From Neoconidiobolus thromboides FSU 785 (lineage: Eukaryota > Entomophthoromycota > Entomophthoromycetes > Entomophthorales > Neoconidiobolaceae), in NCBI GenBank assembly GCA_025603075.1, contig MU626315.1, positions 47,840-111,839 of the forward strand: 64,000 bases of DNA. Direction: 5' to 3'. The position numbers and the translations under genes are program-made. The notes under the pieces were generated by a model. It made no database searches. It was not told the origin of the DNA and worked only from the letters and a program-made list of their open reading frames with translations. This document shows positions 1 to 12,900 of the stretch, one piece after another (positions within the stretch are counted from its first letter, which is position 1; each line of letters begins with the position of its first letter).

Positions 1-1
1 C

Positions 2-253
2 CAAATTATAGTACAATATTTCAATCCAGAAACAAAGATTGGGCTACTAAGAACGAACAGAGAGAATGAAAAGATGGTATGTGCATCTTTGACGTTGCTC
101 AATGAAATCAAAGGGACCAAGTGCTGCTTTACTGTGCTTAAAACTACAGCTACAATCAAAAAACTTATGCATGCCAGTATTAAGAGAGATAAAAAGTTAT
201 TATTATTAATTCATAAGTTCAAGTATCAAGAGTTGATTGAAGAAGAGGAATAA
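2..253 (+). CDS. POP5: RNase P/MRP subunit Pop5, C-terminal part (5' end outside window)
   Basis: The frame is open from the window edge to a TAA at 251-253 and gives 83 residues. The segment QYFNPETKIGLLRTNRE, followed by MVCASLTLLNEIKG and TATIKKLMHASIKRDKKLL, follows the Rpp14/Pop5 fold pattern: 'YxNxxTxxxxLR' strand, helix with 'MVxxAL', then 'xTIKxCxxxxIxxxxxxL'. Pop5 is a protein subunit shared by nuclear RNase P (tRNA 5' processing) and RNase MRP (rRNA processing). The acidic tail ELIEEEE ends the protein. The N-terminal part lies upstream of the window, so length and upstream introns are unknown. The call rests on remembered family pattern, not on a search. Confidence 0.8.
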   Translation, partial: QIIVQYFNPETKIGLLRTNRENEKMVCASLTLLNEIKGTKCCFTVLKTTATIKKLMHASIKRDKKLLLLIHKFKYQELIEEEE

Positions 254-1354
254 AAAATACATGAGAAAGATCATAGAATAAAGACAATGAAAAGGAGAAT
301 TGGCTTATTATTTAAACTACACCTTTTGAGCTTTTATATAAGTAGGTTTATTTCTATATATTATACTTTTTAATGTGATTCAAATCCCTATATAATTAAA
401 TTGAATAATCATACATTAGCTACTTTTACCTATCAAAGCTAAAAATATTCCAATATGAGGGGCCATTTGTTCAAGATATAGATAAAATGACCCCTAATTA
501 CAAAAAGCTTTCAATAGTAACTATTAAGCAAATATAAGCAGACTTATTCTATTTTATTTAAAGCATATGGTTAAAAAGTAACAAATAGTTTTGATGCAAA
601 TTAAAATATACAATTTGTTAGCTTTAGCTTTTATACTCAGGTAATTGTTTGATAGTAACTTTGAAGTGAATTAAAGTTTATAATCAAAAGGTATTTTCAT
701 TTATAAACTTTAAATGTATAGTACTCTAAACAGCAAGTAATTTCAAAATCTAAACTTAATAAGCAGATGGTAGTGTATTAATAATTGAATAAATAGATCA
801 TTTATTTAAAATAACCAGACAATTTTTGTTACGATTTTTTTAATAGTAACTCAGAATTACTCGGATCCAAAGCAGGTTAAGTCAAGAGTTCAACTGAAAA
901 TAGTCAATTATTATAGTGTAGCTTTTCTAAATAAGGAAGCAACTGTTATTTTTATTATTCTATCAAATCTGTAGCTTTAAAACCCGTATTTATATTATTT
1001 TTTAGGGATAAGTATTTTTACAACATACTAGAGCTTAAACTGTACACACATTCTATCTAAACATTAAACCAGCTAAAAACTATGATATACAATCAAGGAT
1101 TTAATTTGATTTATTGTTCAGAGATTTGGACCAATCATGTTGGTAAAATATGTTTAAGGATAAATTAAGTGTTGGATTGCAATGATGACATCATAATCAA
1201 AGGAATCAATCAATCAGTGTAAAAAGACAAACAGACTCTGTGGTTGGACAGAAACAATTACCTATTTTTAATCTTCATTATCCTTTTATTGCGTAATTCA
1301 AATAGTATTTATTTTTCAAAATGATATATATGACACTAACCTTTTTTGAAAGCC
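254..1354. other. Intergenic, no gene seen
   Basis: AT-rich spacer without a convincing coding frame. It holds one imperfect inverted repeat at 458-495. A possible 5'-UTR intron of the next gene ends in CTAAC then CTTTTTTGAAAG just before its ATG (acceptor about 1352), with a possible GTATTT donor near 1304. Confidence 0.5.
458..495. repeat. Imperfect hairpin, 11-bp arms
   Basis: AGGGGCCATTT (458-468) is complementary to AAATGACCCCT (485-495) with a single mismatch. A loop of about 16 nt separates the arms. No protein-coding context; function unknown. Confidence 0.45.
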
Positions 1355-2021
1355 ATGAATCCTAATAAGCCTAACGCCAGAAGGCTAGTCAAAATCGCAC
1401 CAAATAACATGGTCACTTCAAGTATTAGAAATGGAAGCGAATTTTCTTCAAAGCTGGCCTCAGAAAGTGACGGTCAGTATCGTCGTATTGCTCCCAATAA
1501 TATATTTTTACCCCCGATTTATAATATACCAGTCATAGACCAAGTGCGCTGTATTGTAAGAAACTGTAATAAGTCTTATGACGATAACTCACGTCTATTT
1601 ACACACTTAAAAGCAAAACATATATTACCAGATAACGGTACCTGTGCCTGTGTGTGTCCAAAATGTGGCTTAGAAGAAGATCAAGTGCCATTATTATTCT
1701 ATCAGAATCATTTTAAAATTCATTCAAAAAGACCGCCATCAATACGGAATCGAATGAATAGGTACTTATAATTCTAAAATCTTAAGTTTAAGCTAACTTT
1801 TAATAAGAAAAAGAAAGAGTAAGGAGGAGGTAAAGCCAGATATATTAAGAGAAAAGGATAGTTTGCCAACCCTAAGCTCAATAATGAAACCAAATGAAGT
1901 AGAGGAGGATAATATAGCAGAAGAGACACTAAATAAAGAGTTAAATTCATTGAAAACAAAAGAAGAAGACGAAGAAGATCCCTTTCAATATATAACAAAT
2001 ATACCTACAGGGGATTTTTAA
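1355..2021 (+). CDS. Two-exon protein with C2H2-type zinc fingers, unrecognised
   Basis: CDS join(1355..1761,1808..2021), about 206 aa. The ATG at 1355 is the first Met of the open frame. The intron 1762-1807 has donor GTACTT, an AGCTAAC branch site and acceptor AATAAG. Splicing joins MNR to KRKSKEEVK in frame and the phases agree (2+1). Exon 1 encodes one clear C2H2 finger, C-x4-C-x12-H-x4-H (CIVRNCNKSYDDNSRLFTHL then KAKH), and a second weaker Cys/His cluster (CVCPKCG ... HFKIH). Exon 2 is acidic (EEDEEDPF) and ends IPTGDF at a TAA. A nucleic-acid-binding role is inferred from the finger only. Confidence 0.72.
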
Positions 2022-3061
2022 ATTATGTAGATATAATGAAAAAGTTTGGTACTTTTTATCTCTTATTAACTGTAATTTTATTTAAGAACATCTCTTTAAA
2101 AAAACTATTTCTATTTTGAACCTTAACCTTTTAATAAAATTTTATCAACTATCTATAATTGATTGTGCTTGTTTGACAAATTTTTAAAACTTATTGGTTA
2201 TTTGGAAAAAGGTATATAGGAATCATTCTCAATGCCTTGTCTTTAATTTAGACTTGGAATGCTTTGCTAATAAATAAAATGTAAATACTTTCAACCATTC
2301 TCCTTCATCTTCCAATCTAACTTAATTATTTTTTCCCAGATTAAGGGTTAAAATTGTTTCGTCATTCATGTAATTTTATGTTTAAAATTCAGTCTTAAAA
2401 AGACTATTTTTTAAAATTTGGTAAATTAACTTTTGAGCCAATAATATTTACTAAATTGATTTGATATAGAACTACTTTTAGGCTTATTATAATCCTTTTG
2501 GTTTTATTAAGCTAAGTTGAGATTATACTTGTTAAGCGAAAATATCTGTGCAGTCTTCAAAATGTGTCTTTAAATCTATTTGGCTAAATTTTAGTGTACT
2601 TAATTTATATTGTACCATTATTAGCACATTGAAACTCTAAAGACTTTTAATTATCACAACTCTAAATTAATTGTAATATAAAATTTATTAAATTTAAATA
2701 TTGAGACACACTAATGAATTTTTAATATTTCAAAGTTATAATTTTTCAAGAATAAACTAATTTCTTAAACTTTGTGTTAAAAAACATGAAAATAACAATT
2801 TATAACTAAAGTATATTTTGAAGTAAACGCCAAAGCTACATATAAAAAATTAGCATCGTTCCTATCTAAAAAAACATACAACTGGATATTTTATGCTCAT
2901 TATTATTGGCAATAAAACAAAAAGTTTATTTGCTTGGAACAACATGAACTTAACATACATACTATCCTTCAATAATATAGAAAAGTAATGATATTAGGAA
3001 ACCAAAAGCAGTAGTGCCATAGAAACGTTGACTACCAGTATTTTTCAAGTAAAATCCTACT
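2022..3061. other. Intergenic, no gene seen
   Basis: AT-rich spacer between a plus-strand gene end and the 3' end of the minus-strand Timeless gene (convergent pair). No open frame or RNA gene could be supported. Confidence 0.5.
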
Positions 3062-6000
3062 TTAAAATCCCAATTCGTCAAAAAAATTAGGGTCATTAAT
3101 TTCTTCATTAATAAATTTGGCTATTTCTGGGTCTATCTCATCGTTTGTTTCAGTTGCTGTTGTATTGTTTTCTACCTTATTCTCAATAGTAGCATTATTG
3201 GATTTAGTATGATTGTAAGCATCATTCAAGCCTTTCTCTTCTGCAATACTATCGTGATTATAACTATTATTATTCATATCAAGCGCAGTAGCCTTAATAG
3301 AATTCTTGATAGATTTAGGAGTAATAGATTCAAACAAATAAGGATCGAGTCGTAGTTGCTTCATGAAATAATCCATTAAACTTTGAATAAAAGTTTTTAA
3401 AGAGCCAAAATAATTTAGCTTTGAAGGAAGGGTACCAACTAACCTCTTATAATTGTCTCTCTCAATAGAATCCTCTAAGACGTCTATATCAGTACCACTT
3501 ACCTTGCTCAGTTTATACTCTTTTTCCATCTCATTTATTAGCTCAAGAATCGTGTATAATGAATGTAAATAAGAGATTCTAAAAAACATTTTATAATCAC
3601 TGGGATCTAACAAAATATAACTAAACAGAGTAACAATGGGTCGCAACCTTGAGTTGATCCTCGAATGTGAATAAGTTTGTTTTATGAAAAACCTGACTGG
3701 CTGGATACTGTTAGTTATAATCTCTAGTTCGATTATATGGGATTTTATTATACTGTCATTACAATAATTCTAAATAGCCAATTAATGTATTATTAGTATT
3801 GTTGTTTTATTTACCTTAATATATCTTTGAAATGTAATTACTCGATCATCATACTCTTCTTCTTCGCTATTTTTTTCACTCTCACTTTCATTACCATTTA
3901 TTCTCTTATTCTCACTTTGAGTTTCATTATTTTCAAGGTCATAGGACAGTATAAGCTCGTCAGGATTCAATAGATTCATTTTCTGATTAAAATCATCTTC
4001 TAGTTGATCTAATTTACTTTTTTTGTTACCTTGATTTTTTCTACTTCTAATCCTCTTCTTTTTAGCTGTAATACTTGTCTGAGTCTTGAAAAAAGCCTTA
4101 ACCATCCTATTCATTACATAAGTGAATTCGATTAAACTACTTGAAATGGAGGGATGAAAATAAACATTATATAAGTCATGTACTGGTTTTAATAAAGCAT
4201 AATCATATATAAAATTATGAATGTGATGTTCTGCCACTTGTACTAGTTTTTCATTTTCATTTTCATTTTTTATTGGGTCTAATCTACTCATTTCATACAT
4301 CAAAGCAATCCATGCTTGTAAACCATTTAAACAAAAGTTTAATACCTTGTATTGCTTTGCTGCTTTAAATTCATTAATGTTGTTAATGAAATAATGGTAT
4401 AATCCTTCCTTATTGATTAATGAAATGGACTTATTAATTAATTTATATTCTCCTTTAATAAGATATTGTCGGATTAAATTGATGCAATTAGTTAATAGAA
4501 TTAGCTGCTTTACTTTATCATCCATGTTGTGATTTATCTTTTTTTGACTTAAATCAAATAACATGTTGGCCACATTGGCGCAATACTTATATAAGAAATC
4601 TATTAATATTGTTTTACATTCATCCTTTTGAACTTCATAAACAATAATAGAATCTACCTTTAATAAATACTTTTTATTATGCCCATCTTTTCCGGTGATT
4701 GGCAATAACTTTAATACATGCCCTACATTGTGAAATTTAAATGATGCTAATTCTCTTCCAGTAGGTATCTTATGGATATAATCTTTAGGTTGAGTGAAAT
4801 AACTCTGAACTTTTCCTCCAAAAATAGTTTTATTATCGTCCTTCTTAATAGTGTTATCGGTTGTGCTGTTGTTATTATTTTTGAGTAGATTATTCATGTA
4901 GTTGTTATCTAAATTAAATACATGCAATTTTTGCTTGGACCCATTTAGTAGTAGATTAGTTCCACCGAATCTAGAATGCCTTGTGTTTTGTAAATGGAGC
5001 TCATTTAATGCTTTAATATTGAATTCTTTAAGTTCCTGTTTAATTTTATCAGCAGTTTTTTTCTAGAATATAAATTAAATCATTTCTCTAAATAATGAAT
5101 GAAATAGTGTTACCTCAATTCCACCATTATCAGTAATACTAGATATTAAATGTTGCATATCTACATATTTGAAAATGGAATAAACAAGATCAGAATAGAG
5201 ATAAAACAGTGACTGAAACTTTGCGAGATTTAAAAATTTAGAAAAGTAGATTAAATAATCAAAGATAAGCAATTTTTTCATTGTAATGAAAAGCTCTTCA
5301 TTGAGCTTAGGGACGCTCAAAAGTGATTTCAGCATGGTGAATGTAATAAATAAAAAGTGTTCATCTTCTGGGCTTACTTTTTCCTGACGAGTAATTTGAT
5401 TGACTTTAATCATACTTCTTCGAATGATCCATGGGTTTTTTAGTATCTCTTTCTTATACCTAATCAAGTGTTCATTGTACTCTTGAATATTTAACTCAAG
5501 ACTGCTCTTTATTTCTACTTCCTCCTCACTTTCTTCATCTTCGGTTACAAGATCATAACCTCCATCCAACTCCATCTCTCCTTCGCTAGCTGAACCTCGA
5601 TCTACATCACTAAAATAGTCCTCTTGCTTGCCACTTTCTTTATTCTCCTTTCTCATCTCCTGTTCTTCTCTCAAAAAATTGTAGAAGCAATTAACAAAGG
5701 GTTTATCTTTAATTGGAGTCAATAAATAAACGATTAACTCATCTAAATTATAAGAACAAAATTTAATTTAATAGAAGGTATTCTAATAGTAGCTTACAGC
5801 AAACCCTTCCAATGCTATCATTATCAAGACTTGAGTTTAACTCTAATATAGGGATCAAATCTTTTGTCAATGTATCCCATCGGGCCAAAGAAAACCGAGT
5901 TATTTGGTTACTATCACTTTCCTCATTTCTTAACATTCTTTTTAAGTCTTTAAGACACTCTACAAAATAAACACACTTAACACTTTATTGGAGAAATTCA

Positions 6001-6220
6001 AACAGCCATTACCTATACACTCATCTCCCTCGACATAAACCAAATCTCCTTCAATTGCCTGACTATCTTTAGATAGCGCTCTAGGACCATCTTTTAGGTT
6101 ACATCCCTCCTTATTATCATCTCCTCTATTATCATCGCCAGGGTTTCCTTTTTCCCTCTTTTGGTATCCACCAAGTGCCGCTACCACACTATGTAGATAC
6201 TCTTGGTAGCCTTTATTCAT
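3062..6220 (-). CDS. Timeless/Tof1/Swi1 replication fork protection protein
   Basis: CDS complement(join(3062..3769,3815..5062,5114..5742,5798..5959,6013..6220)), 2955 nt, 984 aa. All four introns are GT-AG (44-53 nt) and all phases close. Family landmarks in order: an N-terminal helix ending EYLHSVVAALGGYQ; LKDLKRMLRNEESDSNQITR, like the 'L.RYLRHED..TRDVR' block of Timeless; LSVPKLNEE; and the diagnostic RHSRFGGTNLLL, matching 'RHSRFGGSY' of animal Timeless. These are followed by a long helical region and a basic stretch (AKKKRIRSRKNQGNKK). Tof1/Swi1/Timeless works with Csm3/Swi3/Tipin to stabilise stalled forks and couple helicase and polymerase. Acidic low-complexity stretches lie at about residues 145-190 and 740-760. 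The gene diverges from NIPSNAP across 574 bp. Confidence 0.88.
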
Positions 6221-6794
6221 TTTTTTACAAAAATAGTTCACTCATTTTATCAAGGTTTCTTTTATAATTTGTTTAGTTTAATGTATTGGCTCTAATCTTT
6301 TTAGCTTTTGAAAACGCGCATTTGGCTACTACCAATTAAAATGCCTTTACTGCTGTTAGCTTTTATGAATTGTTACTGGAAATTGTATGGGATTTGAGCC
6401 AATGATATTTTAGAGGATAGAAGCAAATCATATTATATAAATGAATTGGTTTTGTTTTCAGATGATTGTTGCTAATATCGAAAGCCCATCTTCTAGTTTA
6501 ATATACTTTTGCAGAAAAATCTGCAGTTTAAAATTGAATGGGGATTAATTTATCACCCCAATTAATATTGCAAAATTGTGCTACTTTTCTCATCTTCAAT
6601 CTTATTGAAGTTTAAAACTGTGACTGTTAATAAACCTTCTAATCAGGTGACTATTATTAATAGATGAGCAAATCATTCCTCACTATTCTCAAGTATTTTG
6701 GCTAAATAAAAGCACTATAAAAAACAAGAATGACGTACAAAAAGAGAAAAAGGAATCTAATATTTTATTTTATTTTATTTTATTTCTATTTTAA
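6221..6794. promoter_or_regulatory. Divergent promoter region (Timeless / NIPSNAP)
   Basis: 574 bp separate the two divergent start codons. The last 30 bases before the NIPSNAP ATG are a short TATTT/TATTTTATT tandem tract (about 6760-6790). No specific factor site could be assigned. Confidence 0.4.
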
Positions 6795-8057
6795 ATGAAG
6801 CCACAAGTCGTAAATTTATTAAGATTAACCAGAGGTATAAGAAGAGTTGCTTTAAGCCCAAGAAGTTTACATTCAGCTGCATTTCAACCTAGCTTGAAAC
6901 TCAGAGAGGAGGGAAAGGATGACAAAAAAGGGAAGGGGATCTTGAGCTCCATTTTACATGGGTCGCAACAAGGTCCTAGTATCATCGAGCAAGAAAAAAA
7001 TACGTTTTCTAAAATGTTGGCAAGGGGGAAGTATGTGCATCAGATTGAAAGTAAGTCTGATTTTCATATTATTTTTTAATATTAAAATTTGTTAGTGCAC
7101 CATATAAAGCCTGAGGCTCAAGAAGATTATGCTAAGCTACTGTAGGTATAAAGTTATTTATAAAGTTTTAGCTTTACTTAGAATTTATAGTGGAAGCTTT
7201 TACCCCAAGCATCTCAAAAATTATGGCAATGAAGGATTAAAACTTTGTGGAAGTTGGCTTTCAGAAATTGGAGAGTTGGATAAAGCAGGTAACACCTTTT
7301 TATCATCAATTTGGAAATTATTAACAGCTCGAAAAAGTTCATATCTGGGAATACGATGGATACGCTGCATATGATAAGATCAATGCTAAACTTGCAGAGG
7401 ACTCTGTAAGATTCTGTTTATGTAAATATTTTTTTAAATTTAGCTATTTAGAATTATCAAAGTTATCAAAAAGAATTGCGTCCAATGTTGAATAAGAGGG
7501 AAAATCAATTTTGTTTGGAGTTTGCCTTTTGGGCTACTTCAGCACCAAAATTTCATGGAGGAATTTATGAGCTTAGATCCTATCTTTTGAAAGTATTATT
7601 ATTCAATTTTCTTTTAACTGAGTTAAACTTATATTTATAATAGCCTGGTCGCCTTTTAGAATGGGAGCAAAATTGGTAAGCAAATCAGTTAATATATGTA
7701 GGGCAACTTATTTTATTTAGGAAAGTCGGGCTAGAATGTCGTCGTCAATTTACCGAACCGGTTGGGGCTTGGTTCTCTCAATTAGGGGATTTGAATTATG
7801 TTCATCATATGTGGGTTTATCCGTAAATTTTTTCAGTTTCATTTCTTTTTGATATTAACTTATTTAGTAATTTACAACAACGTAAAGCCACACGTGAAGA
7901 AGCATGGAAAGTGGATGGGTGGTCTGAGACGGTGTATAATACAGGTAGATTTATTATAAATGTGTAGAATTTGTGCTTATTTTTATTTTTAGTTCGTTTA
8001 ATTGAACGTATGCAATCCACTATCCTAGTTCCCATGGATCATTCCCCTCTCAAATAG
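6795..8057 (+). CDS. NIPSNAP family mitochondrial protein
   Basis: CDS join(6795..7050,7096..7141,7191..7288,7338..7405,7452..7592,7644..7675,7721..7822,7868..7944,7993..8057), 885 nt, 294 aa; every junction is GT-AG and in phase. The N-terminus (MKPQVVNLLRLTRGIRRVAL) is Arg-rich without acids, as expected for a mitochondrial presequence. NIPSNAP landmarks follow: HHIKPEAQEDYAKLL, GSWLSEIGELDKAVHIWEY, GIYELRSYLLKPGRLLEWE, LGDLNYVHHMWVY and LIERMQSTILVPMDHSPLK at the C-terminus. Length is close to animal NIPSNAP (about 284 aa). The family is mitochondrial and linked to mitophagy signalling in animals; its fungal role is poorly defined. Intron 3 uses the acceptor GAAAAAG rather than the nearer AACAG, which would break the frame. 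Confidence 0.9.
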
Positions 8058-8527
8058 TGGGTCATTACCAGCTAATTTCTTCGGCTCTATCAGTTTTGAG
8101 TGGAGATAGATAAAATAATAAACTTTTATTCTTTTTTAGTTTATGAAATATAAGCCTTTCTTTTAAATTTATTGTTATTGTTATTGTATGTTTTCGCTAT
8201 TTGAATAAATTGAATTTTATTAATATGGTTTGATTTATAGTTTAAACTTATTTTTATCATTTGACATTATAAATACAATCATCATCTACAAGTCAAGTAG
8301 ATATACTTTAGCTCAATTTTAATCAAATTTTAATAGATAATAATAATGATATTCCGCAAAATAAATCCTAAATACATTACATTTGTGTTTAATCAGAAAT
8401 ATCACCTAATAACTATATCAATAAAAGTAATGATTAAAAACACACTAATTAAGCTTTATTAAGCAATAAATAAAACGCAATCTATATATAAAACCCAAAA
8501 TTTCAACTTAGCATCTCTATTAAAAGT
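8058..8527. other. Convergent intergenic spacer, no gene seen
   Basis: 470 bp between the 3' ends of NIPSNAP (+) and the ankyrin protein (-). AT-rich, with AATAAA-like tracts suited to 3'-end formation on both strands, but no defined element. Confidence 0.4.
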
Positions 8528-9448
8528 CTACTTCTTTTTAAGAAGCAAATTAATTGTCTGCATATCAACCTCAGCCCCTTTGCTAATTAGATGTTCGGCT
8601 AAAGGGAGGTGCCCATGCTTAATAGCTAATCTAACAGCTATGGGCACCAGTTTTGCGTTATATCTGATTAAAATATCAGCTAGTCCTTTATCACCAGACT
8701 GACAAGCAATGCGTATGGGTAGCGACTCTTTATAATCAGGATCTACCCCATTATCTAACAAGAGTTCTACTAAAGTATAGTTGGCCTTTTTACAAGCCAT
8801 AACAAGCCCAAATGGGCCATTTTTTTGAAGAGAAAGATTACGAAATAGTAGATTTTGTAGTAAAGCCATTTTACTTTCGATGTTAAAATCAAGCTGGAAG
8901 ATATGCTTTGGAATTGATAGCTCAGTATAATTGATGACATGGGTCTCCTGAATATTCAATATTCTCTTTTTTGTCGCATTTTGCTCAAAGTTAGAACTAG
9001 TTTGCTCACGGCTTCGTTTATTATTGGCAGTCAAGATCGAATCATCCTTTGTATCACTTTTTTTATTTTTGTTTGCCTCTCCTTTTTCAAAGTCGGTCAG
9101 TTTTGAGTTCTCTAAAGTTTTGGCCTTTCCATCCTTATTTTTCTCAGTCAATCTGCTCATTAATATCTCAACTGAAATCTTGGGTTCATTACCCTGGATT
9201 AGCCTTTTTTCCAGTATTTCCAAAACTTTAGTGTTAAAAAAGGGCCATCTAATCCCTTTTTCGATAGCTGTTGAAACACAATTGTTGTACCTATTTAGCA
9301 GCCACTCACAACGCGTAGTTGGGTTCAATGAGAGCAACATGAATATTCTACTAACTTGGGGAAAGCTTGGATTGTTACTTTCTACAAAAACGCGCTCTAA
9401 TAATTCGGTTGGAAGTTCGTTCAATGATCTTTCGGGTGAGTCTTTCAT
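8528..9448 (-). CDS. F-box-like protein with C-terminal ankyrin repeats
   Basis: Single exon, 306 aa, with a true ATG at 9448. The N-terminus LNELPTELLERVFVESNN, followed by FPQVSRIFMLLSLNP, fits the F-box 'LPxELLxxIF' pattern, though weakly in its second half. A charged, Lys-rich linker follows (about residues 95-160). The C-terminus has ankyrin-type repeats: NGPFGLVMACKKANYTLVEL then LLDNGVDPDY; LPIRIACQSGDKGLADILI; AVRLAIKHGHLPLAEHLIS with KGAEVDMQ. Such proteins are usually substrate adaptors of SCF ubiquitin ligases; that role is inferred. The gene diverges from exportin-T with 549 bp between starts. Confidence 0.75.
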   Translation of the reverse strand: MKDSPERSLNELPTELLERVFVESNNPSFPQVSRIFMLLSLNPTTRCEWLLNRYNNCVSTAIEKGIRWPFFNTKVLEILEKRLIQGNEPKISVEILMSRLTEKNKDGKAKTLENSKLTDFEKGEANKNKKSDTKDDSILTANNKRSREQTSSNFEQNATKKRILNIQETHVINYTELSIPKHIFQLDFNIESKMALLQNLLFRNLSLQKNGPFGLVMACKKANYTLVELLLDNGVDPDYKESLPIRIACQSGDKGLADILIRYNAKLVPIAVRLAIKHGHLPLAEHLISKGAEVDMQTINLLLKKK

Positions 9449-9997
9449 TATTACTAATCAGAATAAGCAAGGTTAAACTTGTAATTTACGTGATATAATT
9501 TGTAGCAACAAATTTTATCAAATTAAGTATTTATGGGACCTGTTTTAAAAATCAAAGAAATTATACTGATTTTAAATTACTCTTAAATAAAATCGAAAAC
9601 GAAACTTAGTAATTTTGTTAGTAAAGCGGCATTTGATATTAAAATACTTACCCAGAGCTTTCAATATTCAATTTTTTTATGACTATTAATAATGCCATCA
9701 TCACATAAGCTCATCTCACATTAAATTGAAACTATTTAGGGCATTGCCTAATTAGGGAAACGCAAACTTTAGATACCGAAAGTTGGATGGGTCACTTTTT
9801 GCTTGGTGAGTTGAAAGTCAACAAACTTTTTTATAAAAATTTTAAAGGATTCTAGTACTAATTAACAAACTAGGATTTTTATCTTATCATTAGAGCTTCA
9901 AGAATAATAAACAAAGAGATTGTTCAGTTTCAATAAACATCTTTTAAATCTTATTAATTTAACTTAAGTTTTATTTTGTTACCTTTGAAAAAAATAA
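9449..9997. promoter_or_regulatory. Divergent promoter region (ankyrin protein / exportin-T)
   Basis: 549 bp between divergent starts. AT-rich; no specific regulatory motif could be named. Confidence 0.35.
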
Positions 9998-12900
9998 ATG
10001 GAGCAGTTTGAACAAGCTATTCAAGCTTGGGTAAACCCAACCATCTCTGGGGATATCAAACTTCAAGTAAATAGTTATTTTAAATTTAGAACTCAAAAAA
10101 ACTAATTTTTTAAGGCAAAACAATACCTTGATGAAATTAAAACCTCCCCTCAAGGTTGGCAACTTGGCTTAGAGCTTTTTCTAAGGCAACCAAAGAGGTA
10201 AGTAGCTAATTTTCAACATTTTAATTGGTTTTGTTTTAAATAATTTAGTTTCCCAGAAGCACGACTATTTTCCTTGCAAATTCTAGATTACTCGTTTAAT
10301 TATAGGTATAAAACAGTAAAATGAATTATTTATTTTTAATATTATTTTTAGATACAAAGAGTTATCCTTGGAACAAGCATTACTAATCAAAGATAATTTT
10401 TGGAAGTATATAACATCAACTTACTTAAATGAAAGTGAGGAGGAACCGATTTGTATGTTTAACTATTGCTTATAAATAAAATACTTATTTTTTTTAAAAA
10501 GATATGAGAACAAAAATGGCTACAACCCTTTCTACCATCTTTCGCCGACTCTACTTACAACATTGGAGAAGCTTTTTTGATGAACTTATTAATGTATTAA
10601 GTCATGACTCGAGTACAAAAGCCACCGACTTTTTCTTGAGAGTTATTAAAGCTATTGATGAAGAAGTAGTTAATCCAACGGCCATCATTAACAAGGAAGA
10701 AATTGCTTTAAATACTGATCTGGTAAGGTTCACATATCTGTTTCTTAAAAAAAATAAGCCTTAAAAAAGAGTATAGAAAGATTATATGCGAGAAAGAGAC
10801 ATTACTAATTTAGTTGCAGTCTGGAATAAAATTATCGTTGGATATCAAAATAGTGAAGTTGAGTTTTCAGCCATGGCTCTAGAAATTATGGGAGCGTTCG
10901 TAGGTAAATTTAGCCTTTCTTTAACTTAAACATGCTTATTTTTATTTAGACTGGATTGATATTGGTTTGGTTGTAACAGAACCTTTTATGAACTTACTTT
11001 ATCAATTTATAAGATCCTCGAAGCAAACAATTAGTTCGCTTACTTTGAGAAATACAGCATGCGACTGCTTTAATTCAGTAAATTTATTTTTATCTACAAG
11101 ATACTTTATTCATTTGTTTAGATCATTTCAAAAGGAATGAAGAGTAAAGAGAAATATCAAATGCTTCAAATGTTTAATACCGTGGAGCTTATTTCGAACC
11201 TTCCATTAGATGATGCTGAATATGTTATTCATGTTGCTAGACTCACTAATAAGGTTGGACTGGAATATTTTATGATATGGAAAAATGTAATTAATATTTT
11301 ATTCTACTTTATTCAACTCACTAAAATCACTTTTTGTAGTCTGAGCAAGATTCTGAGCTTCAAAGTAATATAAATATATCATACTCTTTGTTTCTGTACT
11401 AACATTTGTAGTAAATGCTTATAACCAACTATACCAATTGATGTCGTTAATTCTTAAGTTTATGGGAAATGATGATAAAGAAATATCTATCACAGTATTT
11501 CCAATTGTGAATGAGATGATAAACTTAGTAAATTTAATCCTAGCTATATAAAATCCAATTAACAAAATATAGTTAAAACAACAAACTTCGAAAATGAAAC
11601 GCCCCCTTGATGAATCTCAAAACTCCCTTTTTTCTGAATTATTAAAGACCATTATCAGTAGACTCAAATATCCCGAGGATTTTGAATGGGACGAAGAGGA
11701 TGAAGAGGATGAGGAAGATAATTTCAGTACAATGAGAAAGGTAATTTATACTATTGTTATTGTTATCATTTATTAATTATTTTTTAAAATAGAGTTTAAA
11801 CATCTTCTTTGATAACATGAGTTTTATAAATAAACCTTTGTTTGATGATTTAGTACATTCTGTTGTTACTTCTATTTTTGCAACCCAAAATTCAAACTTA
11901 GAATGGACAAAGATTGAGCTTGCCTTACGTATACTTTATCAATATGGCTCTACCAATAATAAATCACTTGTATTTTTAAATGATCCTAATAATTTAAATT
12001 CTCTTAACCACTTGGGTGATATGGTTTTTAAAATGGTTAAAAGCAGTAATTTAGTAATACTCTTTCATGAATTTATTAATCATTTTTAAGATGTTTTGAA
12101 TTGTTCCCACCCTTCATTAGCTCCGATCTTTTATGAAAATTGTGTTCGCTATTATCAATTTTTTGAGTTACGCCCAGACCTTATCCCAGATGTTTTATCT
12201 TGCTTCTTAGACCAAAGAGGTATCTATCATGAATCCAAATTTGTTCGTTGTAGAGTATGGTACTTATTCCTTCGCTTTGTTAAACTATTAAAGGAGCACA
12301 CAGCTAAGTTTATTCAAGAAGTAGTTCCATCACTTGAAAAAGTACTAGTTATTACGGCAGAACTTCCACCAAATTATAAACCAGATGTCCCATTAACATC
12401 TCAAGATATTTCTTCAACTACCTTTGATGCCCATCTTTACCTTTTTGAAGCTGTTACTACACTTCTAAATTATGCTTCAACTATGCCAAATGATCAAAAA
12501 GTAGAAGCCTTAAAGGTATATTTATTATGTTTAGTTGCACAATAACTTATGATTTAGATGGTCCTCACTCCATTAATTTCCGGTATACAACAAGGGATCA
12601 CCCAAGCGAAGGCTGGCCCAATCAACGACCCACTTGCTATCATCCAATTACACCATTTAATTATGGCTGTTGGTAGTGTATCTAAAGGTATTTTAGCACT
12701 TACTTTTGTTATTCATTCTAATCAAATACAGGTCTTCCGGATGTCCCAAAAAAGGATCATATAAATTTCCCATGGACTGACTTACTTGTACAATCTACAC
12801 AAATCATTTTGACTTTACTAGAGCTTACCAATCAATATAAAGTCATTCGGGATGCTGTAATATTTTTATATTTCTGTTATTGTATCAACTGAATATTTTT

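Noticed and set aside
9024-9476. Plus-strand frames opposite the ankyrin protein
   Set aside because: Antisense shadow of the coding frame on the minus strand.
12090-12100. Alternative splice at 12051 in exportin-T exon 12
   Set aside because: It would put exon 13 out of frame and hit a TGA at once; the donor at 12046 keeps the frame.
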